Part shown: piece by piece, positions 1 through 7,866 of the stretch
Layout: every line of letters starts with the position of its first letter
Numbering within the stretch: the stretch's first letter is position 1
IMG/VR virus record: IMGVR_UViG_3300030098_003051
Location: 1-23,772 of that record
DNA from: a virus
DNA length: 23,772 nt
Direction: 5' to 3' (one strand)
Notes under the pieces: generated by a model
What the model saw: the letters and a program-made list of their open reading frames with translations, nothing else
The model's database searches: none
What the model was told of the DNA's origin: nothing
Translations under genes and position numbers: made by a program

Positions 1-76
1 TGCTAGACCCTGTAAGATGTACTTAGCAGAGTCAACAGTATCCTTTATATATTTTGTTAAACTGTTAAAGATTTTA
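1..76. other. psbA-downstream intergenic edge
   Basis: This is the 76 bases after the psbA stop in transcription direction. It is AT-rich near psbA. From about base 78 to the window edge the minus strand is open in one frame (ending ...AKYILQGLA) but has no ATG, GTG or TTG start inside the window. The next gene in related phages is usually the major capsid protein. No promoter could be assigned with confidence. Confidence 0.3.
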
Positions 77-1141
77 CTAACCTATAGAGATGGTTTCAGG
101 TGTTTCTACTGCAGCTAAATCGAGTGGGAAATTATGTGCGTTTCTCTCATGCATAACCTCCATGCCTAAACCTGCTCTGTTTACAACATCAGCCCATGTA
201 GGAATGGTATTACCTTTAGAATCAACTACGGATTGATTGAAGTTGAATCCATTAAGATTGAATGCCATTGTTGATACTCCCATTGCGGTGAGCCATATGC
301 ATATAACAGGCCAAGCTGCAAGGAAGAAATGAAGAGAACGAGAATTATTAAAGCTAGCATATTGGAAAATTAGCCTTCCGAAGTAGCCATGAGCAGCGAC
401 GATGTTATACGTCTCCTCCTCTTGACCAAATTTATAGCCGTAATTCTGAGATTCGTTTTCAGTTGTTTCCCTAATGAGTGAGGAAGTAACGAGACTTCCG
501 TGCATAGCAGCGAATAAAGCTCCACCGAATACCCCTGCAACACCGAGCATGTGGAAAGGATGCATAAGAATATTATGTTCTGCCTGAAACACAAACATAA
601 AATTGAAAGTCCCTGAAATACCAAGAGGCATTCCATCAGAGAAACTCCCTTGTCCAAAAGGATAGACCAGAAAGACTGCAAAAGCTGCAGATACTGGAGC
701 TGAATAAGCTATAGGAATCCATGGTCTGGCTCCTAATCTATAACTAAGTTCCCATTGGCGTCCCATGTAAGCGCAGATGCCGATGAGAAAGTGGAACACA
801 ATAAGTTGATATGGTCCTCCGTTATATAACCACTCGTCGATGGTTGCAGCTTCCCAGATTGGGTAGAAGTGAAGACCGATTGCGTTAGAGGATGGGACGA
901 TTGCTCCCGAGATGATGTTGTTTCCATAAAGTAGAGATCCAGAGACAGGCTCACGAATTCCATCAATATCAACTGGAGGCGCAGCAACGAATGCTATTAA
1001 AAATGCTGTGGTAGCGGTAATTAGTGCAGGGATCATTAGGACACCGAACCAACCAACATAAAGTCGGTTGTCGGTACTAGTAACCCAGTCACATAAACGC
1101 TGCCAATTGTTATTTGGTTTTGTTAGTGTGGCTGTAGTCAT
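77..1141 (-). CDS. psbA: Photosystem II D1 protein
   Basis: This gene encodes the D1 reaction-centre core protein of photosystem II, a thylakoid protein with five membrane helices. Phage copies replace fast-turning host D1 so that photosynthesis continues during infection. The 354-aa product is full length apart from a slightly short N-terminus. It keeps the TyrZ motif (VYPFGQGSF), the DGMPLG loop, the chlorophyll and iron histidines (HPFHMLG, AMHGSLV, SLHFF), the plastoquinone-site NNSRSLHFF and the Mn-cluster C-terminus [14 protein letters not shown], with a short tail to be cleaved off. Gln is present at the position equivalent to 130 (RQWEL), the low-light D1:1 state. The ATG at 1141 lies 8 bases beyond the hli stop, so the two genes are probably co-transcribed. 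No intron or frameshift is seen. Confidence 0.98.
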   Translation of the reverse strand: MTTATLTKPNNNWQRLCDWVTSTDNRLYVGWFGVLMIPALITATTAFLIAFVAAPPVDIDGIREPVSGSLLYGNNIISGAIVPSSNAIGLHFYPIWEAATIDEWLYNGGPYQLIVFHFLIGICAYMGRQWELSYRLGARPWIPIAYSAPVSAAFAVFLVYPFGQGSFSDGMPLGISGTFNFMFVFQAEHNILMHPFHMLGVAGVFGGALFAAMHGSLVTSSLIRETTENESQNYGYKFGQEEETYNIVAAHGYFGRLIFQYASFNNSRSLHFFLAAWPVICIWLTAMGVSTMAFNLNGFNFNQSVVDSKGNTIPTWADVVNRAGLGMEVMHERNAHNFPLDLAAVETPETISIG

Positions 1142-1149
1142 TTATTTAA

Positions 1150-1344
1150 TTAAAGTATGCCAGGAATAATTTGTCCTGTTGTTATATATGCGCCGAGAGT
1201 AGCAATAAAGCCAATCATTGCAGCTCGGCCATTTAGTTCTTCGGCTTCACGAAGAAGTATTTCTTGTTCTTTGTCAGACATAAGTCGTGGGGGTGTTTCT
1301 TTTCCGAAGACGTTTTGTTTTCCGTATTCAGTTATAGTAGTCAT
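1150..1344 (-). CDS. hli: High-light-inducible protein
   Basis: This is a small single-helix chlorophyll-binding stress protein of the Hli/Scp family. These proteins sit in thylakoid membranes and protect photosystems from excess light. The roughly 64-aa product carries the diagnostic motif ELNGRAAMIGF followed by ATLGAYITTGQIIPG, near-identical to marine picocyanobacterial Hlips. The N-terminal part is hydrophilic and short. I chose the ATG at 1344 rather than the in-frame TTG at 1353, because ATG is favoured and no Shine-Dalgarno supports the TTG. It lies immediately upstream of psbA, the usual hli-psbA pair of cyanopodoviruses, between scaffold and (presumably) capsid. Confidence 0.95.
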   Translation of the reverse strand: MTTITEYGKQNVFGKETPPRLMSDKEQEILLREAEELNGRAAMIGFIATLGAYITTGQIIPGIL

Positions 1345-1382
1345 TGAATTCAAAATAGGTGAATGGCGAGGATGATAGGTCA

Positions 1383-1403
1383 GGTCGCCATGTATACCTA
1401 AAA
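1383..1403 (-). promoter_or_regulatory. Weak phage-promoter-like site before hli
   Basis: The minus strand reads TTTTAGGTATACATGGCGACC, which shares GTATACA and a following G/A-rich stretch with the two much better ACGTATACAGGGAGA sites in this window. It overlaps the end of the scaffold gene and lies about 40 bases before the hli start, a sensible place for a promoter of hli-psbA. The match is partial and the initiating GGG is degraded, so this is a weak call. Confidence 0.22.
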
Positions 1404-2234
1404 TTGAACGTCAGATCTAGCTAATTTATCGACGACATCTTGTCTATAAGCAGGATCTAGATCGTACTTAGGGTCACTCATAGCAGCTACTACTTCTGCT
1501 TGACTTCTATACACATCATCGCTCCCGCCTTTAGGTGGTTTACCAGTTAACATTCTTCCTTCATATCCGTTTGCGTAATCATATTGAGCTTTGATTCCAT
1601 CTACAGCCATCTGTATAGCAGCTGCATCACCTTTAGCCACAAGTCTATCGAATGATTTCAGGGAATCATCTGCCATATTATTATTAGCCCAACCTAGTAA
1701 TTGTTTATATTTGGTTTCTCCTCCTACAGAGTTTTGTATTTTATTAACAGCAGCTTCAGTTAAATCAAAACCTGGAGACACACCAACGTCTGCTCCTAAA
1801 TCCTTAGCTGCGTCATACATAGAGAAGTAGACTTGCATCAATTCCTTGCTGCTCATCTCATTGAACTTATCTAATGTCTCTTCACTCAGCTTTCCATTCT
1901 CTTTGAACTCTTCTGTAGCTGATTTTAAAGTTTCTAAATGAGGTTTGAATTCCTCTGGTAATTCATTATCTGACTCTTCTTTTTCGTCAGACTGATCAGA
2001 CTCTTCAGACTGTTCCGCTTCGGATGTATCTGCTTTATCTTCTGATCCTAGTTTTTTCTGTAGTTCTATATAAGCCTTCTCTAGCTGTTGAGCATTCTCA
2101 TACTTACCAGCTAGTAGTTGACTCTCTTGTTCTTGTATCTGTTCTCCAAGTTGCAGGGATTCCTGCTCTTCTGAAGTCAGATTATCTGCTGATGTTTGTT
2201 CAGTAGTATTGTCAAATGTTAATGTTTCTGCCAT
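1398..2234 (-). CDS. Scaffolding (capsid assembly) protein
   Basis: This is a T7 gp9-like scaffold that directs procapsid assembly and then leaves the head. The 278-aa product is highly acidic, with Glu/Gln-rich N-terminal helices and a run of Asp/Glu/Ser around residues 65-95, typical of scaffolds. T7 gp9 is about 307 aa. Its ATG directly abuts the portal stop (TAA then ATG), giving the portal-scaffold order universal in T7-like phages. The C-terminal half is more conserved in feel (helical, ending in DVQF) and is probably the capsid-interacting part. The call rests on position plus composition, because no enzymatic motif exists for this family. Confidence 0.85.
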   Translation of the reverse strand: MAETLTFDNTTEQTSADNLTSEEQESLQLGEQIQEQESQLLAGKYENAQQLEKAYIELQKKLGSEDKADTSEAEQSEESDQSDEKEESDNELPEEFKPHLETLKSATEEFKENGKLSEETLDKFNEMSSKELMQVYFSMYDAAKDLGADVGVSPGFDLTEAAVNKIQNSVGGETKYKQLLGWANNNMADDSLKSFDRLVAKGDAAAIQMAVDGIKAQYDYANGYEGRMLTGKPPKGGSDDVYRSQAEVVAAMSDPKYDLDPAYRQDVVDKLARSDVQF

Positions 2235-3803
2235 TTATTCTTCTTGGATAGGTGGTTCTTCTACTGGTTGTTTACTTGGATCCAACAATGCGGAGTTCAT
2301 AATCTGACCAGTTTGATCTGTCATTGACTGAGATTCAGCTTGAGCTTGAGCTTGTTGCTGCTCCTGCTGAAGTTGTTGTTCAGACTTAACTAAATTCAAT
2401 ACATCAATACCTTGTGCAGCGGCAAGACGTTTTATATATTCACTAGGATCGACGTATCTCATCAATGCCTCTGGTCCCATTGTTTGAGCAATGGTTCCTA
2501 CAAATTGAGTAAGACTTTCTCTGTCCTGTCCTCTACCTAGTGCGTTAACACCAGCTACTATTTGAGGACGTACTATATCTTTAGGTATCTTAGGTAGCTG
2601 TTGACTACGCTGAAGTATATGTAGTGTTCTATCTAGATATGGTATAAGGAACTCAACCGTGAGTAAACTGAATAGTCCACCTAGCTGTTGTTCCAAATCC
2701 AACTGTGTGAGTCGTACCTCTTCCGCTGTAGTGCGTTCGCTTTGTCTTATATTTAATACAAGGAAAGCATCACTGATTCTTCTTTCAATTATCTGAGCTT
2801 GTTCTGAAGCTGTTCGGAAGTCAGCTGTTTTACCAACCTGTACGACTTGGACATCTTCAGCTCTTCCTTGGACAATGGCTCCGTTACCAGCATTTGCTAT
2901 GGTACCTGGCTTAGTAGTAGAGGATGGGCTGACCAGAAATATTACTTTCGAAGCGGCACTAGCTCCTTCCACTAGAGATTGACTTAAGTTATTTAAAGCA
3001 CGTAAGTCACCTAAAAATTCTTCTACCCTGCCACGACCATAGTCTTCTCCATCCACAGTATTAAATCTGAGAACGAGCCAGGGATTTGCATTCTTTGGAG
3101 CGGAGCTATAGCTACCTTCAATAATCTTATCGAAAGCTTCTTGGTACCATTTCCATCTTCCATTTTCTAATTTAACGCAAGTATATACTTCGACATCTTT
3201 GTCATCAGTTCCGTAGCCACCTGTAGTTTCGTCAACAACCGAGTTAGGTTGTGTAACTTCTTTAGGTAGGTCTAGTAGCTTGCGACTAATAAGTTCCTTT
3301 GTGACAATCTCGATGACGTTCCCGTTTCCATCACGATTAACTACGTAACGGTTTAGGGGATAGTGCTTGAGACCATCCTTACCCATAAAAATTAAAGCGT
3401 TACCTGAGACAACTAAATGTTTTAGTGCTTGGTTAAGAACTACTCTGTCAGTAGAAGCGTTTATATAATCCATTACCATTCTCTCCATCTTGGCGAATGA
3501 TAAATCTAATTCACTTCTAATCTCTGCTTCTATTTCTTCACCTAGTTTGTCGTCTCTAATTTGTAACTTGAAAAATGTAGTTTGTGGTGGTAATAATGCG
3601 AGACCAAGCTTCGCACTTAAATTGACTACTGACTTGGCACCAACCGATTGCCAAGGTGTTTTTAAATTCTTGTGTTGGTTGGTGTTATTAACGTCATCTT
3701 TAACTAAATATGGCAACGTAAGTTCTGAACATTCAACTGCTGTGTCAAGGAACTGAGACCGATTAGAGGACAGTTGATTATATCTTTTACGTGCAATATT
3801 CAT
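2235..3803 (-). CDS. Portal protein (head-tail connector)
   Basis: This is a T7 gp8-like portal: a dodecameric ring at one capsid vertex through which DNA is packaged and ejected. The 522-aa length is close to T7 gp8 (536). The N-terminus contains ARKRYNQLSSNRSQFLDTA and an early WQSVGAKSVVNLSAKL segment, both typical of the T7-type collar protein. The middle holds VLRFNTVDGEDYGRGRVEEF, and later come the RTTAEEVRLTQ helices. The C-terminus is Gln-rich (about residues 475-500). The ATG at 3803 overlaps the stop of the upstream small gene (ATGA), suggesting coupled translation. The scaffold gene follows with no gap. Confidence 0.95.
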   Translation of the reverse strand: MNIARKRYNQLSSNRSQFLDTAVECSELTLPYLVKDDVNNTNQHKNLKTPWQSVGAKSVVNLSAKLGLALLPPQTTFFKLQIRDDKLGEEIEAEIRSELDLSFAKMERMVMDYINASTDRVVLNQALKHLVVSGNALIFMGKDGLKHYPLNRYVVNRDGNGNVIEIVTKELISRKLLDLPKEVTQPNSVVDETTGGYGTDDKDVEVYTCVKLENGRWKWYQEAFDKIIEGSYSSAPKNANPWLVLRFNTVDGEDYGRGRVEEFLGDLRALNNLSQSLVEGASAASKVIFLVSPSSTTKPGTIANAGNGAIVQGRAEDVQVVQVGKTADFRTASEQAQIIERRISDAFLVLNIRQSERTTAEEVRLTQLDLEQQLGGLFSLLTVEFLIPYLDRTLHILQRSQQLPKIPKDIVRPQIVAGVNALGRGQDRESLTQFVGTIAQTMGPEALMRYVDPSEYIKRLAAAQGIDVLNLVKSEQQLQQEQQQAQAQAESQSMTDQTGQIMNSALLDPSKQPVEEPPIQEE

Positions 3804-4177
3804 GAGTATCCTGAGCCTGTTCGTGTACCTAAGGTTCCTCCACCCTGATCTAGCGGACCAGTTAGTCCAGCAAGCGGAGTATCAGAAATTCCAGCACCTG
3901 TTCCTAATAAGTCCAGTGGGTTTTTTACTAATTTACCTACCTGTTTATTAGAATCACTAACTCTACTTTTAGCAAGCAATTGAGCTAGGCTTAGGTCAGT
4001 TTTAGTGTCTTTTTTATCTTTTTTCAGATCTGTATCTGGTGTTTCACCAGCACTTTTTTGAGTTAGTCTATTAGCTAGACCTTTTGCATGAGTTGTTGGT
4101 CCTGTTGGTTGTGGGTTGTTGCCACCAAAGATGGTCGTAAATACTCTTTCAATAAATTTAAACGGATTAAAGCACAT
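3800..4177 (-). CDS. Hypothetical protein upstream of portal
   Basis: This is a 125-aa protein of unknown function. The N-terminus is hydrophobic and aromatic (MCFNPFKFIERVFTTIFGG). The middle is charged and Lys/Asp-rich (about residues 50-60), and the C-terminus is Gly/Thr-rich and probably flexible (PLDQGGGTLGTRTGSGYS). It overlaps the portal start by ATGA and overlaps the preceding gene stop by one base (TAATG), so it is part of the head-gene operon. In T7-like phages this slot often holds a small head- or tail-associated protein (compare the T7 genes 6.7-7.3 region), but no homology can be claimed from the sequence alone. Confidence 0.8.
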   Translation of the reverse strand: MCFNPFKFIERVFTTIFGGNNPQPTGPTTHAKGLANRLTQKSAGETPDTDLKKDKKDTKTDLSLAQLLAKSRVSDSNKQVGKLVKNPLDLLGTGAGISDTPLAGLTGPLDQGGGTLGTRTGSGYS

Positions 4178-4368
4178 TAGATTTCCTCTTCTATGATTGA
4201 ATTTATGTACTCGATAACGCTAGCTTGACCAGCTCTGTACATAATTGTGTTTATGTCTTCTTTAGGATGGATCGGTGTCCAACCGAATTGTTTCTCAAGT
4301 TGATCTACTAGCTTATCTAACCTTTCGTGTTGAAGCTTAAGAGTACTGAGGGAGATTTGTGTTTGCAT
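4177..4368 (-). CDS. Small hypothetical protein after nrdB
   Basis: This is a 63-aa acidic protein, probably all-helical. It begins MQTQISLSTLKLQHERLDKL and continues with a coiled-coil-like heptad stretch (LDKLVDQLEKQF), then a short segment ending in EYINSIIEEEI. It overlaps the 3' end of nrdB by 32 bases in another frame and its stop overlaps the next start by one base. Such tight packing supports a real gene. The function is unknown. Confidence 0.72.
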   Translation of the reverse strand: MQTQISLSTLKLQHERLDKLVDQLEKQFGWTPIHPKEDINTIMYRAGQASVIEYINSIIEEEI

Positions 4369-5056
4369 GTTCGAAAAAAGCTGGCATGCGTGCTCTCCGT
4401 GTCTCAGAAAAACTTGGAGCTTTACCTTGATACATCAAGGAATCGCTAGCATCCAGCCAAAATTTTTTGTCTAAATATTTATCGTGGGTATTTGTACCTA
4501 GTGGTTGTAATATCCAATTAATTGTGGCTTTCCTAAGTTTATCCAGAGATTTACTAGGAGTAAGACCCATATCAGCACATACGAGACTATTAGTGGCCAC
4601 GTGTATTTGTTCGTCTCGGGAAATATCAGCTGATACCGTTCTGAGACCAGCATCGCCATTAAACCTAAAAAAAGGCAAAAGTACAAAGAAAATTGCACGT
4701 TCTATCACCAATGCTTTAGTGAGCATGTGATCTGGGTGTTCTTCCCATGCATCACGTAGAAGAAAAGCTTCTTTTTCTGCATTTTCATTTACGCCAATGG
4801 CTTTTGTTATGTAGCCGAGAGCGAGATCATGCTTTATTTCGTCTTTTACATTTGACTCTAGAAGTTTCCGTGCACTAGCTGGTACATCCTTCTCAAGAGC
4901 TTCGGAGATAAAATCCCCGACTGGTAGCTCCATGTGACGTATTGCCAGAGCACGGTAGATGGTCTCTTCAGCTCCATCTTTAAGTGTTCCTCCTGTTGTC
5001 TGGACAGGAGTCCAGGTTCTCTTACGGTTAAGTAACTTTTCATATGGGTTTTTCAT
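4337..5056 (-). CDS. nrdB: Class I ribonucleotide reductase small subunit (R2-like)
   Basis: This ferritin-like metal subunit generates the oxidant for NrdA, allowing dNTPs to be made from NDPs. From the ATG at 5056 the protein is 239 aa, far shorter than cellular R2 (about 320-375). The metal-ligand pattern is visible: a likely first acidic ligand at E43, E73-x2-H76 (DEIKH), E119 (VIERA), and E149-x2-H152 (DEQIH). The residue four after H76, where classical R2 has its radical Tyr, is Leu80 (HDLALGY). The C-terminus ends in PQYS, with a Tyr that could serve in radical transfer. The start overlaps the nrdA stop (ATGA), and an alternative ATG lies at 5071. It could be a tyrosyl-radical-independent R2 subclass, which is inference. 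Confidence 0.88.
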   Translation of the reverse strand: MKNPYEKLLNRKRTWTPVQTTGGTLKDGAEETIYRALAIRHMELPVGDFISEALEKDVPASARKLLESNVKDEIKHDLALGYITKAIGVNENAEKEAFLLRDAWEEHPDHMLTKALVIERAIFFVLLPFFRFNGDAGLRTVSADISRDEQIHVATNSLVCADMGLTPSKSLDKLRKATINWILQPLGTNTHDKYLDKKFWLDASDSLMYQGKAPSFSETRRARMPAFFEHANTNLPQYS

Positions 5057-6429
5057 TCTTGACAATCGCATGAAACGGGTTCGTTAGTTAGAATCCCCGC
5101 TAAATAGTCTTCAACTTCATCTTTATCTAGAGCAGCGTAAGCGTCTGATTTGTCTTGTACGTCTCCCATAACTTGAAGGCTATAATAAAGCGAGGTTTGG
5201 GGACTATCCAGCCACTCTTCCACGAACGCATTGTCGTAGGTTACAACGTCACTCCAAGAGTTAAAGCTGTATCCGTGAAGAAGCCCTGTGTGACGTAACA
5301 TTGCTACGATCATGTCGGCTACTTTCTTATAAGCATCCCAGCCGACTTCACTAGCTATTTCTACATCACCATAATCATAATGTTGTACACCAAAAGTATC
5401 GCTGTCTCTGTCTACTGACCGAGCTATAGGCGGAGCGATCTCAGGCGCACATGTATATCCTTCTCTATCTTTACTTTTATATGAGCATGAAGCAGTAGGT
5501 GCTATCGCAAATGCTCTATCCATATTATAGTCTCTTGCTATTTCAGCTGCACCTTGGACTGCTTTATATAATTCTGAAGCTATTAGACCAGCTTTACCTA
5601 GTCCAGGTATACCATCTAATGTTGCTTCAAGTGCATCACCAAATTGTTTATAAGTGACTTGCTCTTGTCGTAAGAAATTCGCTAATCCAAGGAGTCCAAG
5701 TCCGACTTGGCGATCCGTTTCTGGGGGTAGATATTCACCAGATTTTTCAACACCTGTTCTACCATGGAGTTCACACAATTCGGACATACCGAGAGAGAAA
5801 GCTTTACGGAGGTCTCCGATTTTGCAAGCTCCCACGTTGACGTGCTGAAGCAAACATGTTCCTCTGCTTTTGAGGAAGACTTCGAGGCATACATTGCCGT
5901 AGATTCGTTCTCCATTTTTGTCATACCTTATTTTTGTGAGCCAAATATCCCCCGACTTGATTCCATGGAGGATGGCGGTCTTAGTAGCTTCAGAGCTTTC
6001 TTCCCATCGACGTCCGTCAAGGTTGACGCACCGTTTGATCCAGGGAAGTTCAGATCTGGGAGTTTGCACGAAGTCAATAATATCGGGATGGTTAATATCG
6101 AGGTGAGCCACAACAGCACCGTTCTTGTAGATGCCACCTCTTCTAAGTGTTTCATTTAATGTTGAGTAGATTTTTGCGAAGGATATTGGTCCAGAAGCTG
6201 TAAGACCTTTGCCGTTTTCACTTCCTTTGGGTCGGAGCTTTGATAAATGGATAGCAACGCCTGCTCCAAATCTGAGTCCATGGCTGACATATCTCCAAGA
6301 TTTTTCAATTCCATTATCTCCCTCCATTGAGTCTTCTACGACGAAGACAGTACATGACACGGGTAGACGTGATTCTGGATTGTCGATCCAGTTCTGAACT
6401 CGACCAGTTCTAGCTATTAATTCAGACAT
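5053..6429 (-). CDS. nrdA: Class I ribonucleotide reductase large subunit
   Basis: This is the catalytic alpha subunit that reduces ribonucleotides to deoxyribonucleotides for phage DNA synthesis. The 458-aa protein is compact, with no room for an N-terminal ATP cone. Visible active-site residues are Cys26 (PVSCTVF), the N179-x-C181-x-E183 triad (NVCLE), Cys192 (GTCLLQHVN), a phosphate-site-like APTASCSYKS segment, and the C-terminal redox pair Cys454/Cys456 (SCDCQE). The adjacent tyrosines 415-416 (TSLYYS) match the radical-transfer pair of class I enzymes. Together with the neighbouring nrdB this argues against a class II (B12) assignment, a label that proteins of this type have often carried. 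It starts directly after the MazG-like gene. Confidence 0.93.
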   Translation of the reverse strand: MSELIARTGRVQNWIDNPESRLPVSCTVFVVEDSMEGDNGIEKSWRYVSHGLRFGAGVAIHLSKLRPKGSENGKGLTASGPISFAKIYSTLNETLRRGGIYKNGAVVAHLDINHPDIIDFVQTPRSELPWIKRCVNLDGRRWEESSEATKTAILHGIKSGDIWLTKIRYDKNGERIYGNVCLEVFLKSRGTCLLQHVNVGACKIGDLRKAFSLGMSELCELHGRTGVEKSGEYLPPETDRQVGLGLLGLANFLRQEQVTYKQFGDALEATLDGIPGLGKAGLIASELYKAVQGAAEIARDYNMDRAFAIAPTASCSYKSKDREGYTCAPEIAPPIARSVDRDSDTFGVQHYDYGDVEIASEVGWDAYKKVADMIVAMLRHTGLLHGYSFNSWSDVVTYDNAFVEEWLDSPQTSLYYSLQVMGDVQDKSDAYAALDKDEVEDYLAGILTNEPVSCDCQE

Positions 6430-6804
6430 CTATATAAGATCGGTAAGTGTTGGTGGTTTATAGTTTTTGCTCTTTAATACTTTTCCATCCTCTCTGTAGA
6501 TCGGCTTACCGTCTTCATCCAGTTTGGACATATTGCTTTCATGGACTCGACGTAGAGCTTCGTCTAAATCCCAATTCATATTTGCTGCATATTGATAACA
6601 GACGTATACAAGATCTGATAACTCTTTTAAAGCTTCAGCAGTAATATTAGGGTTGTTTCTAAATAACATATCCTCAGCTTCTAAAAATTCTTTAAATTCT
6701 TCAACGATCAAATTCTTTTGTAAACTCCTCGAACTTCGACTCGATGAGTTGGTCACATTGAATCCCTTCCTGAACTCTTTGGCTTGTTCTAAATTCGATT
6801 TCAT
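6430..6804 (-). CDS. MazG-like nucleotide pyrophosphohydrolase
   Basis: This is a predicted all-alpha NTP pyrophosphohydrolase of the MazG/phosphoribosyl-ATP pyrophosphohydrolase-like superfamily. Members hydrolyse (d)NTPs, or in cyanophages possibly alarmone-type nucleotides. The 124-aa protein has the acidic metal-binding helices EEFKEFLEA (about residues 35-43) and ALKELSDLVYVC (about 59-70). The typical C-terminal signature is RRVHESNMSKL, then DGKP, then a Lys/Asn-Tyr-Lys-Pro-Pro ending. Its first 100 or so bases overlap the preceding DUF3310-like gene in another frame. It sits directly upstream of nrdA, consistent with nucleotide-pool control. The exact substrate is unknown. Confidence 0.88.
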   Translation of the reverse strand: MKSNLEQAKEFRKGFNVTNSSSRSSRSLQKNLIVEEFKEFLEAEDMLFRNNPNITAEALKELSDLVYVCYQYAANMNWDLDEALRRVHESNMSKLDEDGKPIYREDGKVLKSKNYKPPTLTDLI

Positions 6805-6988
6805 TGGATAAGTAGTGGATAGCTTTAGCTAGATCTTCTATGTCGTTATCTTTATGACCTGCACGGCACACATATTTAATTACATTACCTAAGTGGAAAT
6901 TCATTCCTTGATCACGAATAAAATCCCAGACTTGGATGCTTCCACGCTTGTAATAAGATGGTCCGCTATCATTGGTGGTTTTGGCCAT
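6701..6988 (-). CDS. DUF3310-like small phage protein
   Basis: This 95-aa protein has the pattern of the DUF3310 (SaV-like) family common in phages. It contains an IQVWDFI segment, then NFHLGNVIKYVCRAGHK (about residues 30-46), then EDLAKAIHYLSNEIE. The function of this family is not established. In many phages it sits beside nucleotide-metabolism or replication genes, as here. The gene overlaps its upstream neighbour by 85 or so bases and the downstream MazG-like gene by 104 bases, all in different frames. The C-terminal portion beyond the DUF core is coded in the overlap. Confidence 0.85.
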   Translation of the reverse strand: MAKTTNDSGPSYYKRGSIQVWDFIRDQGMNFHLGNVIKYVCRAGHKDNDIEDLAKAIHYLSNEIEFRTSQRVQEGIQCDQLIESKFEEFTKEFDR

Positions 6989-7185
6989 TTATCTAATAAA
7001 TTTTGTAAGCTATTAGCTAATACAAAGTTCTGTTTCTGTAAGGCAAGGAAGACAGTAACTATGTCCTCCTTTTTTGCCTCTGGTTTTGCTAAAATAATTT
7101 CTAATTGTCTAAGCTTAAATTCCTGCTCCGTCTTTAACTCGGTAATTGGCGGAGGGGGACCATAAGATAGGTTGTTGTCTTTCAT
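6901..7185 (-). CDS. Hypothetical protein overlapping exonuclease
   Basis: This is a 94-aa protein of unknown function. The N-terminus is Pro-rich (YGPPPPITELK), followed by amphipathic helices (EFKLRQLEIILAK, then DIVTVFLALQKQNFVLANSL). I placed the start at the ATG at 7185 rather than the ATG at 7191, because AGAGGA lies 8 bases before it but only 2 bases before the upstream ATG. It overlaps the exonuclease 3' end by 71 bases and the next gene by 88 bases. Composition looks coding along most of its length, least clearly near the C-terminus. Confidence 0.7.
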   Translation of the reverse strand: MKDNNLSYGPPPPITELKTEQEFKLRQLEIILAKPEAKKEDIVTVFLALQKQNFVLANSLQNLLDKWPKPPMIADHLITSVEASKSGILFVIKE

Positions 7186-7864
7186 GGTCATAATCCTCTG
7201 TAGTTAATATTCTTGCCAATCTTGCATTGACTAAAGCAGCTTCTTCATCTAAATCTTTTTCTTTAAAAGCTTCGACTACTGTTTGCCAGCTGTATCCTTT
7301 TTCGTTAAACAACGATGTAGCACGCTTAACACCAATACCAGGGACACCTGCATAACCATCAGTGTTGTCTCCTGCCATTGTTTGAATGAGGTGCCATTTA
7401 GCTCCTTCTTCTTTTGTGATGAGTGTGCTTTCTTCAAAGTTATATAATGTACCAGGTATTTGTCTCATATCCTTATCAGGGGAGATTATTATGTTCCCTG
7501 GATTCTGTGTTGAATACACTCCCATACCATCATCGGCTTCGAGTGTAGGCATTATTACCACTTCATACTCAGTCTTGAGTTTGTTGATAATACGCTTGTA
7601 GCCACAGGGTTTCTTGCGATTTCTGTGACCCTTATAATCAGGTTGGATTTCCTTGCGGAAATTAGTGCTGTCACTAAAGAACAGAATAATATCAGTCCCA
7701 TGTCCAAACCTACTAGATATGCGTTTAAGTTCTCGTTTAACACATCCGTAGGCTTCGGTGAATTTGCTAGTAACAACGATGACATCATCGCCGAAGTCGA
7801 TTTCTGATTCCGCTGCAGCACAACATTTGTAGACAATAAAGTCTGCATCAATTAATAATTTCAT
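7115..7864 (-). CDS. 5'-3' exonuclease (T7 gp6-like)
   Basis: This is a FEN/PIN-like 5'-3' exonuclease that in T7 removes RNA primers, degrades host DNA and assists recombination. The 249-aa product shows the N-terminal acidic site (MKLLIDADFIVYK) and the FRKEI-x-P-x-YKGHR basic helical arch region (about 69-81). EADD follows at 109-112, SPDKDM at 128-133, and the helix-hairpin-helix-like GDNTDGYAGVPGIG at 165-178. These are all hallmarks of the flap nuclease family. It follows DNA polymerase by two bases, the T7-like order polymerase then exonuclease. Confidence 0.95.
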   Translation of the reverse strand: MKLLIDADFIVYKCCAAAESEIDFGDDVIVVTSKFTEAYGCVKRELKRISSRFGHGTDIILFFSDSTNFRKEIQPDYKGHRNRKKPCGYKRIINKLKTEYEVVIMPTLEADDGMGVYSTQNPGNIIISPDKDMRQIPGTLYNFEESTLITKEEGAKWHLIQTMAGDNTDGYAGVPGIGVKRATSLFNEKGYSWQTVVEAFKEKDLDEEAALVNARLARILTTEDYDHERQQPILWSPSANYRVKDGAGI

Positions 7865-7866
7865 AT

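Noticed and set aside
3340-3355. TACGTAACGG in the portal gene as another phage promoter
   Set aside because: It shares only the ACGTAAC part with the motif and lacks the GGGAGA initiation half, so it is probably coding coincidence.
5764-6159. 131-aa plus-strand open frame opposite nrdA
   Set aside because: It is antisense to the conserved NrdA active-site region and is a shadow of that gene.
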